From the NCBI GenBank assembly GCA_033063855.1, contig CP093829.1, positions 6,148,243 through 6,212,242 on the forward strand: a DNA stretch of 64,000 nucleotides, read 5' to 3'. A program made the position numbers and the translations under genes. How positions within the stretch are numbered: position 1 is the stretch's first letter; every line of letters begins with the position of its first letter. This document shows positions 33,527 through 46,509 of this stretch, one piece after another. The notes under the pieces are model-generated. The model was not told the origin of the DNA. It worked only from the letters and a program-made list of their open reading frames with translations, and did no database searches. This stretch comes from Smittia aterrima (lineage: Eukaryota; Arthropoda; Insecta; Diptera; Chironomidae).

Positions 33527-33974
33527 CGCACTGTATAGCAGCCTAGAGCTGGAAGGCTGAAACTTGGTGTGTGTGACTCTTAGTAAAAGGGTCAACAGGT
33601 GAGGGGATCAAAAGGTCAAAGGTAAATTTTTTCAAAATTTTGTCCAGCGAAAGTTCTTATCCAAAATTGTATCCAATTTGAGTTCTAACCCAAAAATTAT
33701 TCAGGCAAAAAGAAAAATCGAAAAAGCCTTCTATCAAGTCGCCTGTGACAGGTATTCTCTCATTTTGTTTAAATATTTGAGAGAAACAAGTTTCTTTATA
33801 TCAAAAATTGCCTAATTTACTTTTATTTAACAAACAGATCTTCAATGAAAAAGCCCTCATCAAAGCCTACCCAGGTTTCCGATAAGTTCTTACCAAAAAT
33901 AGAAAATTTAGCAATGAACAAAAGTTTCCTTATTTAAGAAATTTCATTTTCAAAATTACTTTCAATGAAATCTT

Positions 33975-35691
33975 TTAGTAACTTTGAGAATATTTCTTAA
34001 AAATAAATTTTAAGGCCAGTCCAAAGAAAAGCCAATAAGCGACTGACATAACTTTGTCTAAACCTTGTAATCTAAAAGGAAAAATATTTAGATCATAAAA
34101 TTGAATTTTATAAAAGCTAACTTACATTTTCAATTGCTTTCGAGCTTTGGGAAGAGTTGACAGCGGTTCTTTCGCGAGGTACAATCGAACACCATTAACC
34201 ATATTTGTCGTGAACTCAGTTTTCATGGAATCGTCGAAGAATAAAGGAAATATTTTGCTTTCCTCAGAGCTTATCAGGCTAATTACTCCTTTAGCATTTT
34301 CTGTGCGGAAATCCCATTTTCTCAAAGCGATATATTCAATAGCTCTCAATCCCATCGCGATTTTCTTTTGAAGTTTTACTAAACTGTTAATAAATTAAAT
34401 TAATAAATAAACTTGGTAAATAAATAAAAAGTTTCTTACAATCGCTTTTTTCCCAAAACGACACAAAGACCGTCGACGAGATACGCAGGAACCATTTGAG
34501 TGAAAAACACTTTCATGTAATGAAAAACTGGTGAACTTGTAAGTTTTAGTTCTGGACACCAAAGACCAGCTTCGAAAGGATATTTGGCTAATGCGTCATT
34601 CACGATTGCAAAGAGTTCGCCATATTTGTATCTGTTCTCGTCAGGACAAGTGACGTTGTAGACAGGAATTGTTTTTGGTCTGTGAAAGTTTGAGATAAAG
34701 TTTTACTTTAAAATTAAGAAATTATAAAAAACTTGAGATTGCTTACTTTTCTACTAAAGAAAATTTCCAAGTAATTGCAATTAAACAGTTAGTTGCCAGA
34801 TCAACTGGAATAATTTCGGCATGTGCATCAGCGTTTAAAATCAGCGATCGGACAATGCCCTTGCCTGCTCCCATTATCAATCCGGTCCAACCGTTCAAAG
34901 TGTCACTCCAACCATGGAATGGCTCATTTAATGTTTGAAGAACTATTGAAGAATTATTTTAATCAAAAAAAATTTCAGAGCTTTCATGTTTACTTACCGA
35001 GACTCGGCCTTGCAATGACAATCGGAATATTCTCATATTCATCTCGAACAAGAAGTTCTGCGACTCGTTTAGTGTAGCAATAAGTATTTGGATGCGGTGA
35101 AATTATTTTTGCCTTTATGGCATTCATTGCATCTTCGCTCATCCATTCCAAACAATTTAGTAAATCCTTTGGAGTGACGTTAAAATCATAAACTTTCTCC
35201 TCAAGGACTTCTTGATCGCTGCAACAATAAGTCGTCGAAACGTGAAGCATTACTTTGAGATCACTCATTCGCTTAGCGATATTGATCACGTATTGAACTC
35301 CACGAACATTCATCTCGATCGCAGTTTTCAATGGAGCTTCGAAGTTGATCGTCGCTGCCATGTGGAAAATGATATTCGTGTTGTCAATGACGAGTTGTAA
35401 GTCATCGTTGGATAATCCTAAATCAACAGAACGGATGTCGCCGATAACTGGTCTCACTTTCAGCAAAAGTTCAGGTTTCTGGCTCCTGATGCGATCGAAC
35501 AGCGGAAGCTTCGAAAACTCATCGACACGTTCAGCTCCGGATTTTCCTCTTTTCTCACGAATTAAAATTAAAATTTGTTTAATGTCTGGACACGACCACA
35601 AAAGTTTCTCCAACAGAACTTTTCCCATGAATCCTGAAGCTCCAGTGATGAAGACAGTTTTGTCTTTGTAAAATTCTCTAATTGATGCCAT
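33975..35691 (-). CDS. Fatty acyl-CoA reductase, copy 4
   Basis: Five exons, 35691-34998, 34942-34747, 34679-34440, 34383-34126 and 34071-33975, give 494 aa. Exon 1 is almost identical to copy 2, with an intact cofactor motif and YCYTK. The last exon is the most diverged of the four copies: it uses a TTTTAG acceptor and encodes ILQGLDKVMSVAYWLFFGLA before KFIFKKYSQSY. VLQTLNEP replaces the usual VLPTLNEP after intron 1. It is the outermost copy and has a good TATA box (about 35783-35791). It is likely active. Confidence 0.9.
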
Positions 35692-36493
35692 CGTTGAAAA
35701 AAAAAGATTCCTTGAAAGTTTTAAGCAACTTGCGAATTCAAAGCAATTTATGCGAATGAAAAATTTAGTGAACTGATCTGTCCTTATAAAGTCATTTAGA
35801 GTAACGTTATCTAAATATCATATTTGCATCAAATAAAGTAACATAATCTAAATGATAATTTCAAAGAAAACTGTTTATAATGTTAACTTAGAACAACTCA
35901 AGGAACAACTTGTTGCGCAAACTAACTAAATTGGCAAAGTTTGAAAAAAAACACTCTTTCTTTTTAATTTATTCTACAAGATGAATAATTAGAGTTCATG
36001 CAGTGATAACTGTAATTTCATTGCGATATTTGCTCTAAACTGACGATCACGTTGTCATCCAATTTTCGTTGTTTTCTTGAGTTCTATTTGATTAGCCTGA
36101 AATAATATTTTTTGGTCTTGAATATTCATCAAAGTCTTAACGAAGATTAAACTTTACGATGAAGCTTTAATTGAGAACAATTTGCAGTTGAATTTATTCA
36201 TAAGTCCATCTTTTAATTCTCAACACCATTTTATTGAACAAAAACAGAAAATATTGTTTGATTTGAATGAAAAGGGATACAAAAAATTTCGTGCCACTTT
36301 CGTGAGGCAGAAAATAAATGATAATGCACGATCCTCTTAAAAGCCTCTTTAATGAACTTGCTGAGTATGAAATTTTCCTTTCCCTAATATGAGGCGATCT
36401 CGAAAAAAGAAAACAATGAAAATTCGAAGAACAATTCGATTTGTGTCATGACAAGAAGAAAAACAGTCGCGAAAAGTTAGTGATTGTGATGTT
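35692..36493. other. Intergenic spacer, nothing recognised beyond the copy 4 promoter
   Basis: AT-rich sequence between the start of reductase copy 4 and the stop of the FIT-family gene. Confidence 0.3.
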
Positions 36494-37829
36494 CTATAAG
36501 AACTTTGGGGCTGGCGCTTGGAAATCAAATCTTCCTTGATTAGGAATCGAATTCTCAACGTTAAGATCATTTCGCTGAGAGGGAGTTTGATAAATCGGTC
36601 TTCCCATAAACTTTGGCTGCTCTGTTGAGGTTGATGGCTTTCCAGTTTTGTTGACTAACAAGCTATTCCTTCTCACTGGACTATTTTGAACAGCTTTTTG
36701 TTGATAGTTGAAAGCTCCTTTGCCAGCAATTTCTGGGAGAACTAACTTCGATGGATACCAAGCTCGATACGTGAAATACCAAGTAACGATAGCGATGACA
36801 CCGCCAATGACTTTCTCGACCATTCTATGATAGTAAAGCATAGTACAGACGAGCATAATATCCCAGAGGATTTGAAGAACGGTAATGGCAACAAACAGAA
36901 GCTTAATGATCGGTGTGTACTTCTGGTAAAGATATCTCAAAGTTGTAATTTCACTTTCATTTAATTTCCTCAACGGATTCGATGATGCTGACGTGTCTTG
37001 AGTTCTTCTGTTATGATCTTCGAGACGAAGATGTTCCTTAATGTTGTCCCATCCGACGATAGGTCGAGCTTCTTCAATAAGTACGAGCGATGAGTAAATT
37101 AAGATGAAGACATGACCTGAAATGTCGAATCCACTCCAGAAGTGACCAGCTTTAAGGCATCCACGTTTCGTTTCATAAGCTTTCATGTTACATCTTCCAA
37201 AAGCTTGTTCAACAACATTGAAAATCGTTGTCCAGCTATACCAGAAAACAGTTGCAATGAAGAGTCGAGGTAAGTGATGTTTCAGGAACTTTTGAAAATC
37301 TCCACAACAAAGTGTGTAGTTCGTGAAATAAAGGAAAGGCGATGAAAACAATAAAGTCCAGAACCAGCCGAGCTTTACAAAGTAAACGTTGAAGAGATTG
37401 TCAGATCTGGCGAAATATGACCTCGGAAACGGTGCGAAGTCTAAAAGAAAGGAGAATATTGCGTATAAATGATGACATTGAACTTCAGGGTTTAAGAACT
37501 CGGAATTAAAATAAATTTTTCGTGATCTTCCTCAATAATTCTAATTTTGCCCTAAGGCTTTTCGACAACTCACCTCCAATGAGCGAGACAATGAACAAAG
37601 ATGCAAGGTACAACGCCACTTTTAGCCGAACATCAAAGAAGATTGCTTTCTTGCAAATGTGCAGCACTGCCATGACAAGAACTTCCTTCACGCTAGCTGC
37701 CTCGCAAGTAGGCTTTGTGCCTCTTGCTTCATTTCTCAGAGTTTCGTTCTTAATGTTGAAGTTATTCAATGGATTTCTTTGGGTTTTGTTTGCTTGCACG
37801 ACGGGCGTTGACTTCCGACGTGCTGACAT
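36494..37829 (-). CDS. Fitm: Fat storage-inducing transmembrane (FIT) protein
   Basis: Two exons, 37829-37574 and 37440-36494, join in frame to 400 aa. FIT proteins are multi-pass ER membrane proteins that act on acyl-CoA/phospholipid and are needed for lipid-droplet budding. The family signature SGFDISGHVFILIYSSLVL is present with the conserved His at about residue 195. Several hydrophobic segments are visible (about 60-85, 108-125, 142-160, 196-210, and two after about 250). Exon 1 begins MSARRKST; the open frame extends 21 codons upstream but without ATG. The polar C-terminal tail (about 300-400, with a basic RPIYQTPSQRND stretch) is cytosolic-looking and longer than in mammals. Its neighbours on the left are reductases, so lipid genes cluster here, perhaps by chance. 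Confidence 0.85.
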
Positions 37830-38359
37830 TACGACGATGCTTCGATGTTTGATTAAGCTTTGCAATGGTTCTTTAGAGAGTTTCGCTGGCAAGTTTCGTA
37901 ATTAAATGATAAATTTTTAAACCAAAAATGAAAATCTTAAATTTTACTAAAAACTGGAACAAGCGGGGGTGGCCTCTGGCATACGATAGCACCGCGCAAC
38001 TTGCGAAAGTAAAATATTTCAATGAATATTCAATTAAACTCGAATTTGTTTTCCTTTTTGATTTATCGTTTTTTGTTGTGAACTGTTTATGCGTTTCTTA
38101 AAGTTTTAACCAATTCTAAGCACAAAAAAGTATCAACAAAAAAGATTTTGGTCCGAAGTGATTTGCTTGTTCCCAGACCCGCGAGTTATTTTTAAATGAG
38201 TGCGGGCCCTTCGCTTTACACGAGTTAGGTTTCATAATTCATTTTAAATTCCAAAAATGACATAGAAGATCACCGCCTAACACTGTAAATATTTCGGTAT
38301 ATTAAGCTAGGGCAAGTTACTATTAGCAAATAAAGAAATCATCTCAATTACACATCGAC
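37830..38359. other. Divergent promoter region of FIT and zinc-knuckle genes
   Basis: Head-to-head spacer of about 530 bases. Contains a short GC-rich patch at 37968-38010 (gcgggggtggcc, gcaccgcgcaacttgcg) partly resembling the reverse complement of 31080-31110. No gene seen. Confidence 0.35.
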
Positions 38360-41300
38360 ATGGAGGTAAAATCAAAGAATTTAAATTTCTCGCTCAAAAA
38401 AAAATTATTTTATTCCCTTGAACTTCAGGAATCAATGGAAGATATTGAAGCTCGGCTTTATGCTCAAGTTTATCACGATACGAGCGTTGAGGAAGTTCCA
38501 GAGACGTCGGATTACTTGCCTCTGAACTTGAACAAGCAATCGAATAAACGTTACTGGCAGCAATCCAAAAACTTGTCAACGCAGAAGGATTTCGTGAGTT
38601 TTACAGTTAAACCAGAAAATGTTTTGCAACGTTAACAACATTTTCTTTTAGAATCAGCAGCCGTCGTTTAACTATGCCAAAAATAAGTTACCTGCTCAGG
38701 AAAAGTTCATTGCGCCAGCGAAACCTGAAATTCGAGTTCCAGAAAACAAAGAACTTGCGGCGCCAGCTTTAACCAAAGCGTTCGTGCCTTATTCTTCGGT
38801 TTTGTCATTCATGGCATCGCCGCTGCCATTACCAGAAGTATCAACAAATAATTATGAAAAGAAGAAAAACAAAGCTGCAAAGTTCCCGAAAGCCGGAAAA
38901 GTCCTGAATCCGCTTAACAAACAAGGAGTCACGAAAGGGAAATCAGCAATGAAGATGGAAATTCAAATCAAGAAACAGAAAGCAACGATTGCTAGAAAGA
39001 AAGCACAGAATCAAAGCAACAAAGTGTTAACAACAATTGAACTTCATTCAGAAGAGTCGGATTCTGATTGCATTCCGATTGAACTTCCGCCGCCTCCTTT
39101 AATAACTCTCGACTCTTCTGATGAGGAGACGATTAGAAAGAAAAGAGCAATGAGTCCATCAACTGCATCAATCATATCAGACGATTTCATCGTTGCTGGT
39201 GACAAACGTCGACTAGCAAATCCATTCAAGTCCGAAGAAGGTGGAAGCAAAATTCTTCGTAAAATTGCTGAACAGAAAGCAACTCTAGAAAAAGTCAAGG
39301 CACTAACAAAAGTTCCATCATCAACATCATCTTCCGATTCAGCTCGAAGCAGCGCAGAAAGAACAATTGCAGAAGAGCCGAAGCCACCTCAAGAAGAAAA
39401 GTCATCAGTTCGAAACAAGCGAATTCGAAATAAAGATCGATCGTTATCAGACAATAGCAAAGAGGATTCGATCTACTCTGCGAAAACGGCTAAAATAACT
39501 AAACCATCTGTTAAAGATCCAGCTGTTAGTTCAAGTGAAGAAGAAACTTTATACGTGAACGCAAAGAATGTTCGTCGTCGAAAGTCGACTGGAAGTCGTA
39601 AAAAATCAACGGACTGTGATCTTCCAGAAATCGATGAGGATCCAATGATAAAACTAATAAGTAGCACTCCAATTGTTCAAGTAACTAAACGTCGTTCACG
39701 GTTCATCACTCCAAGTTACAATGAAGATGAGTTCGCATCAATGATTTCGACAATTGTCAACCCTGGAGAAGAAATGGAAGATGAAGAATCGGTTGACGAG
39801 AGTGAGGCTGTGAAAGAAAATTCAAAGAACGTGACTACCATCACTGTACCCGACTCTACTCTCTCGGAAACGATTGAACAGCCAGTCAACTCTTCGGAGA
39901 TAGATTGTGAGATTATAGAGCAACCACTTGTTGTATTTGAAGTGCCGGATGAGAATTCAGACTCTGATGATTCCATGCGAGGGTTTAACAAACCAATCGA
40001 ATGTGATCTGAGTTTAAATGTGACTTCTGTTCCTTATGACCCTCACGAATACATTCGAGATCATGGAAATTCTTCTAAAGAAATCCAACCACCAGACGAC
40101 ATAACTGTCAATCCCGAGATCGGTTGGAATGATGAAATGAAATTCTTTTACGATGGAAGTTGGAGCGACGAATCATTTTGTATTTCGAGTATCCTGCAAG
40201 CAATGCCAAGAGATCAAAAACTTTGGAAAATCATGGGCTCTGATCGCAATCGAACCTTTGATTCAGGTTGTCGTGTTCGTTGTAAGAAGTGCAATGAGAT
40301 TGGACATTATGCTGCGAAGTGTAGTAAACCGAAGAAACGAGTCGTTTGCTTTATGTGCGGAGCAGAAGGTCACAGAGAGACGAGATGTCCAAACTCAATT
40401 TGCCTAAGAGTAAGTTAAAGATTCTTTCTCTTCTGTCTCAAAGCTTTAATTACTTTCTTCATTTTAGTGCGGAAATCCAAATCGAATGTTCACTGAAGCT
40501 TGTTCGGGATGCATTAAAAAGACAAGAAAGCGCTGCCCACTCTGCAGATACCAAGGACATGATATCGAACAATGTCCTGATAAATGGCGACGCTATCATT
40601 CGACGGTAAGTAACATCCCAATTCTAATTATCTCTAAGCCTTACAAATATTTACTTTAACAGACAACTGACACGACGGAGCTTGTCAGCGACTTCCAGGT
40701 TAACAAGAGAATGTATTGCTCGATTTGTGCAAGATCAGGACATTTCGCTGAGAACTGCAGTCAATTCTTCAAGACAATCAGTGGACTAATTACATCAAGC
40801 AGCTTCAATATAACATCACACAAGCCAAGCTATCCACACTTTTATCTCAACTCCTTCACGCAGAACAAGACAGAAAATCGCGGTGGTCAGCAACTTCTTA
40901 ATCTCTTCACTTACTTTCCTTACTTCCGGTTCAATTTTCAATTCAATCGTAACGTTCGGTCTTATCCAAAGTTCCTGGAGCACTTCAAAGCTCACATGAA
41001 GCGAAAAGAACAAGCAAGTCTTCAAGCAATCGAGGCGCCAGTAAAAGAGAAATCTACGAAAAAGAAAAATCGAAAAGTTGAAGTGGATCAAAAGAAAGGA
41101 AATGAACTGAAAATTACGATTAATGGGGAAGAAAGTCCTGCGATAACGACACACGCGACATTAGTTGAACCGGTGTCTGCAACAGAACATCACGATGACT
41201 CGAATTCTAACTACAGCTTCACTGAATACTACAAACCATCACAATCTCAATCTTCAAACGATGAAACCTTCAAAGCTCCTGGTGATGTCAATGAATGGTC

Positions 41301-42162
41301 GTTTGAAAAAGCAATGAAATCAGTTCACGAACCATCAATTCACGTGGAGAAATCTCAAGAAGTTTTTCCGAAGCTGCTGAAAAATCCTTTTGCAACGGAT
41401 GTCTCAAAACTTGCAGATTTTATTCCGCTTAGCAATGAGAACAGTCCTCGAGAAACTCCAATTATTCGAGAAGAGCTTCGCACCGATGTTCGAATGCTGC
41501 TAACGAAAGAGCATTTTAAAATCCTCTCCAGCCAAAAAGGACAAAATTTCCTTTACGATCTTCAAAATCGACTGAATCTAGTTTCTCAATTTCAATGGGA
41601 CAGCAAAATTACAGGAAACTCTCTTCTCATCAGCGGCTTGCCAAATGATCAATCAATCTTCAATGTTGAGGTTCGCGAATTCTTGTACAAACTTGAAGTT
41701 GACCGCTACGAAAAGCAGTTAGCAACCTCGTCAATGTTACCGAAAACCAAAATACGAATTGTCTCTATGCTAAAAGTGAATCTTCAATCACTTAGCAAAG
41801 TAAGCACGTACACGATCAAGAAAACTCTCGATGCGATGATTGAAGCTGAAAGAAATTTCGATCACAAGAAAGCATTGAAATGCCGAAAGACACTAAACAT
41901 CGCGTTCATTGGAGATGCTGAGTTGGCTGACGGTGGACAACATATCGGAGCACTCAGAAGAATTACTCATGCGCTCGAAAAAGATTTAGTCCAAGGAAAT
42001 CACGAGATGAGCCTTAGCTTGCGCGATGAGATTGTTGATCACATGAAACCGATTTTCAGCACAATGAATCACGGCGATTACAGAAAACTTTATAGCGATT
42101 ACACGAAAGTCATGCGACAACGGCATAAACGCGGATTGTTGCTCAATCCCGTCATTTATTGA
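38360..42162 (+). CDS. CCHC zinc-knuckle protein, ZCCHC7/Air-like (TRAMP RNA surveillance)
   Basis: Four exons, 38360-38593, 38652-40409, 40468-40605 and 40663-42162, join in frame to 1209 aa. A cluster of five zinc knuckles lies at about residues 618-750: CKKCNEIGHYAAKC, CFMCGAEGHRETRC, an unusual CGNPNRMFTEACSGC, CPLCRYQGHDIEQC and CSICARSGHFAENC, with DKWRRYHST between the fourth and fifth. That order matches ZCCHC7/Air proteins, the RNA-binding part of the nuclear TRAMP complex that feeds RNAs to the exosome. The first 600 residues are a disordered Ser/Glu/Lys-rich stretch with basic patches. The 400 residues after the knuckles are not recognised. The true start is uncertain: ATGGAG at 38360 is followed by gtaaaat, and a 64-base AT-rich stretch ending ttcag could be an intron; MEDIEARLYAQVY is an alternative start at about 38435. 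Confidence 0.75.
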
Positions 42163-42591
42163 TTTATAGAAAAACTATTGTAGCTAAAGGCCGCAGAGCT
42201 GGTAACAATAAAAGTTGAACTTTTATGAAAAAGTGATCGTAGGGTAAGTTAGAATAACGATCCGCCAGTCACTGTTCGGCCAATGCTCAATTTTCTAATT
42301 ACTTTGAACTCCTGACTGAAGAATTTATGAGAATTGAATAAATAGTTTAACTTCTGATTCGACAACTTTTAGTCTTGTTCATTTTATTTCTATTTTGTTA
42401 CAAATGATCCTTTGAAGTGACAATTATATTATGAAAAAGAAAGGAAGTAATTATGATTTTCTGAAGAGAAAACCTCGTCAACGATGATGCAACAGGTAAA
42501 AAAGTTATATCGAGAAAAGTCAATGAAAAAATGAAGAAGAAAACGTTTGAGTGGAGAACTCTGAAGTTTGTCATGATCCTCTCAAGTTAAC

Positions 42592-44896
42592 TTAGAAATA
42601 ATCGATTTCAACCATGCGACCATCGAAACGAGAGTTGTCCATGAGTTCTGAAAAGAAAAGAATTATTTCTTGAACCTTCAACAAACTTCTTTTAACTTAC
42701 TGATGGCAACTTCTGCTTCACGTTCTTTGGAGAATCGAACAACTCCTGTATCCAAACCTCTAATCTCAGCGAACTTCACTTCACCGACGTCACGGAATTT
42801 GTCACGAAGGTTCTGCCAAGTCCAGGTTGATGGAAGCTAAGAAACAAAATAAGTTTGTTGAATAAACAATTTATTGAAATAAAAATCAAACTTACGTTTC
42901 TGACAATGATCGTATCTGATGGCTGTTTGCGACTTGAGTTGCCTCCAGTATTACCAAAGTTACGATTGTTGTAATCATCATTTGACGAAGTGTTGTAATT
43001 ACGGATTTGATTTCCACTATTACCGCCGTAAGACATGTCATCGTTTCTGCCCGGACCCGAATTAAAACCACCGCTCGTATTATAAGCGTTAAACGACTGC
43101 TGATTTTGAGAATTTCCGACATCGTTACCTCCCGGATTTAAGTTGATGCCAAGGGAATTTAAACTCGCAGCAGCCGAGGACAACAAGGGATTAGAAAGAG
43201 CTCCAAGTCCACCTAAACCACCCACGACATTTGTCAATGCGGCAAGATTATTTGTCAAACCAGATAAGCTTCCATTGTTTGGAACGGGGCCGAGCAAACT
43301 GGAGTTAGGAGGAGCAGCGACAGGCGCTGGAACGTTGGCCTGATTGTGCAACGCATTCAAGCTGTTGCTGAGACTGTTCAAAGTGTTCAAGTTATTGAGC
43401 GCATTTGACGATGCGATATTCTGAGAGGGATTGTTCTGAACATTTGGAAGATTAAACTTGACATTCTTCAACGGCTCTCCGTTCGGACCCAAACCGATGC
43501 CAATTCCCTTTAAACCTTCTGGGAGTTTAATTCCCTCACTTTTCTCTGGAACGCGATCCAAGCGAACTGTCATACGACGATCGAAAAGTGTTTGACGATC
43601 GAACATTGAAATCGCTTGTACTGCCTCAACCTAAGTAAACGACGCTGTTAGTTATCAAAATCGAAGAGTTTAAAAGAACCATTTTCTTACTGGATGATCA
43701 TATTCGATGACACCGAAACCACGAGAGTTCCCTTCTTTATCAAGAGAAACTTCCAAACTACAGACTTTTCCTGCGAGTTTGAAGACTTGCTTCAATTTCT
43801 TCGCGTCGACTTTGTAATCCAACTAAAGAAAAGAAAAGACATGACGAGAACATTGTCAGAGGAGTGAAAGCAATAAAGACGTTTGATCGATATAAAGCGT
43901 TGAGGAACTACAAGTTAAACTGTTATGTCAACGGAATGCAAGATTCTGATTATAAATCTGAATCAATCGATATCTAAAGTTGTTTCCTAATTCTTCGACT
44001 TCTTAATACTTACGTTGGCAACGAAGACTTTCGTGTGTAATGGACCTTGGGTGATTCCCAAACCTTCTAAGAATTTTACACTCAAACCGTAAGTGTTGAA
44101 GTTTTCCAAATTCGACGAACCTCCGCCGTTGCCTCCGTGTGAACGAGAAGAATCATTGAAACTGCAAAACGAAAGAGAAGAGAAAGAAATTGTTGCAGCT
44201 CGCATTCAAGAAAGATTTCGACAAGGACAGGTCGTTCATTAGAGAAGCGATTCAAAAGCGAATGAACAACTTTCTTATGAGACGAACGAGTTTAAATTTG
44301 AAATGAATGAAGCTTCAATTTACATTCTGTCATCATCACGATCTCTGCCGCGGTAGTTGTTCGACAGTCCAGAACTATTTCCACCTTGGTTCCCTCCTTG
44401 GTTACCGCCGCCAGTAGAATTCTTGGGAATGACCCTTCCGAACTTGTCACGCTCATTTCCGTAATCTTCTTTCACCACTAAGTTCCTGTTATTCAACGCA
44501 TAACCGTTCATTTTGTCAAGAGCAACAGCTACGCTCTCAGGCTTCTCAAACTCGACGATACCACAACCTCGCGGTTTGTTACTTTCGTCACTAAAAAGCT
44601 CAACAAACGCAACATCCCCGACTTCACGACGGAACAAATCTTTCAGATCCTGCCAACGACTCATCTCGTACGGAATGCTTTGAAACAGAAAATGATTTTC
44701 AACTATAAATATCAGGATTCTAAGTGGATCCACTGAGGAGAAACCAATCTTACTTAGAGATGTAAATTCTTCGGGACTCTTGTCGCTCACGAGATTTCTC
44801 GCGATCATTATTATCGAATCGGCTACCAGTTCGTTCACCACGACGAGCCCTATCTCGATCACGACCCGGCGAAGCTCCACGCGCATCAACATCCAT
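42592..44896 (-). CDS. rump: hnRNP M / rumpelstiltskin-like RNA-binding protein
   Basis: Seven exons, 44896-44754, 44677-44324, 44161-44014, 43822-43691, 43630-42896, 42836-42701 and 42647-42592, join in frame to 567 aa. Three RRMs are visible: RRM1 at about 43-120 (RIYISNIPYEM, RGCGIVEFE), RRM2 at about 208-285 (KVFVANLDYKV, RGFGVIEYD) and RRM3 at about 495-567 (TIIVRNLPSTWTW, TGVVRFS), ending MVEIDYF. Between RRM2 and RRM3 lies a low-complexity Asn/Leu/Ser/Gly-rich region. The MDVDARGASPGRDRDRARRG start is Arg-rich. This domain order fits hnRNP M and the Drosophila rump product, a nuclear factor in splicing and nanos mRNA localisation; function here is by family. A 5' UTR intron acceptor (cag) is likely at about 44950. 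Confidence 0.85.
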
Positions 44897-45660
44897 GACT
44901 CTCGAATAAAAGGAAAAGACGCCGCTCTCAATTTAGAATCAGAAGAAACCTGAATATGAACAGTAAATCAATGAAATAATGCAAACCATGAAGCGGATCT
45001 CTAATTGTTATGTTAGGACACAACTTCAATTATTCTCTACACTCTAAACTACGAAGAAACCAAAAGTTTTGCTTTCAAGTTCGGAAAAAAACGAAATCGA
45101 AAGATTTTCTGAAACACTCTTCGTTAACTGCTTCGATATCAGCAATTAATACCTTGATCAAGTTAACACTCTTGAGATAATGATTCTATTTGTTTTCACT
45201 CAATTTTCACACGTTTTCTTACGTTTATAAAGTTTTTTCGTTTTCAATTTTTTCAGATAAACAAGTTTGTAGTTTCACGACCTTTTGGCGAATATTTGTG
45301 CTATTCTCCACTAGATGGATCTCTCGTCGCGACCCTGAAAGATTTGAATTCAAATCTATTCAAACTGTCATTTTCTAACTGTCACTTGTTTTAACGAGAA
45401 TTAAATTTATTTTAATTAAACTCGAAACTTTAAAACAGGAATACGCATGACCACTTAGGAAACTGATTTTCAAAGATTTTATTTAGAATTACTTCAAACT
45501 AATAATGAATTATGAAAAAGATGATTTTGATGATCGAAAGAAGGAAACAACAAAATGATTTACGGACTAGTCACTTAACATTAAAATGAACAAAGACACA
45601 ATAAAAAATAATTTACAATTCAGAAGTTAGCTAATTTCCGCCAAGTGTGTCGAGCGTATC

Positions 45661-46509
45661 CTAGAGATGGGAGTGACCGAATGACAAGGGGCCACGCGGA
45701 TGAGACTTCTCTCGACGACTCGTGATTCCAACGACATTGTCGTAGTGATCTTTATGGCTGATGTATCCAAGCGAACCTGAACCTAAGTAAACGTCGCCGC
45801 TCGGCAATTGCACGACTCCAATACTTCCTGATCCTAAAGCAATTGGTCCATGATTTCTGTTCAAAAATGTTGGAATTTGATTCGAGTTTGTGTTTTGAGA
45901 ATTTGTGAAGAATGTTCTTGGTTGTGCGATGTTAATGTTTGATGGGAATTGGCTTGGAGCTGCTGGCAGTGCTTGAGTTGGAATGTTTGGGAAAACGTTA
46001 TTTGGAATACTTGGGAATGCTTGGAAGTTTCTTGGATCGGGATGATCGTTGTGATGACGTTCGTGAACGGAATATTGTTTAACAACTCGTCCATCTTGCG
46101 AGACATAATTAGTTTCGTAATCGTGAGGTGGAGCATAAGGAACAAAGCCGAAATCATTGTTGTTATTATAAATTGATGGTCTGGTCGGTCGAGGAGCTGG
46201 AATTGAAGGCGGAGGCGCTTGAGTTGGGAATCCATAATTGAAGCCGTTGAACTGATTGAAGAGTTGATGGAAAGAATAGTCATCGAAGCCGTAAACATTT
46301 CTCCAATTGTTGTTCGGTTTGTTCGTTTGTGTATAAAGCGTCGGAGCTGTTGGCGCATAAGAGAGCGGACGATAAGGAGGCGGCGGAGGCCCAAGCAGCA
46401 AATCCTCAAAGTGATAAAGTGCTCGCTTCTTAATGTCCGATGATTTAGGAGTTTGATCGTTGTTTGTGTCAGCTGAGACGAGTGTCAAGAAGAGAAGAAA
46501 ACTTCCAAA
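45661..46509 (-). CDS. Secreted Pro/Asn-rich protein, 5' exon unresolved
   Basis: The main exon (282 codons plus stop) opens after a CAG acceptor at 46510-46512 with FGSFLLFLTLVSADTNN, the hydrophobic core and cleavage region of a signal peptide, so a short upstream exon must supply the Met. Candidates are ATG at 46673 (MKFI) and at about 46965 (MKVF), but neither has a good donor. The mature protein has a PPPPP stretch, many YxxP and NNN segments, VSQDGRVVKQYSVHERHH, and a Gly-rich end (GPIALGSGSIG, LPSGDVYLGSGSLGYI). This resembles insect cuticle or chorion-like matrix proteins in composition; I do not recognise a named domain. Confidence 0.6.
   Translation of the reverse strand, partial: FGSFLLFLTLVSADTNNDQTPKSSDIKKRALYHFEDLLLGPPPPPYRPLSYAPTAPTLYTQTNKPNNNWRNVYGFDDYSFHQLFNQFNGFNYGFPTQAPPPSIPAPRPTRPSIYNNNNDFGFVPYAPPHDYETNYVSQDGRVVKQYSVHERHHNDHPDPRNFQAFPSIPNNVFPNIPTQALPAAPSQFPSNINIAQPRTFFTNSQNTNSNQIPTFLNRNHGPIALGSGSIGVVQLPSGDVYLGSGSLGYISHKDHYDNVVGITSRREKSHPRGPLSFGHSHL

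Noticed and set aside
37522..37905. 127-aa plus-strand frame
   Set aside because: It is antisense to FIT exon 1, which carries the family signature continuation and proper splice sites.
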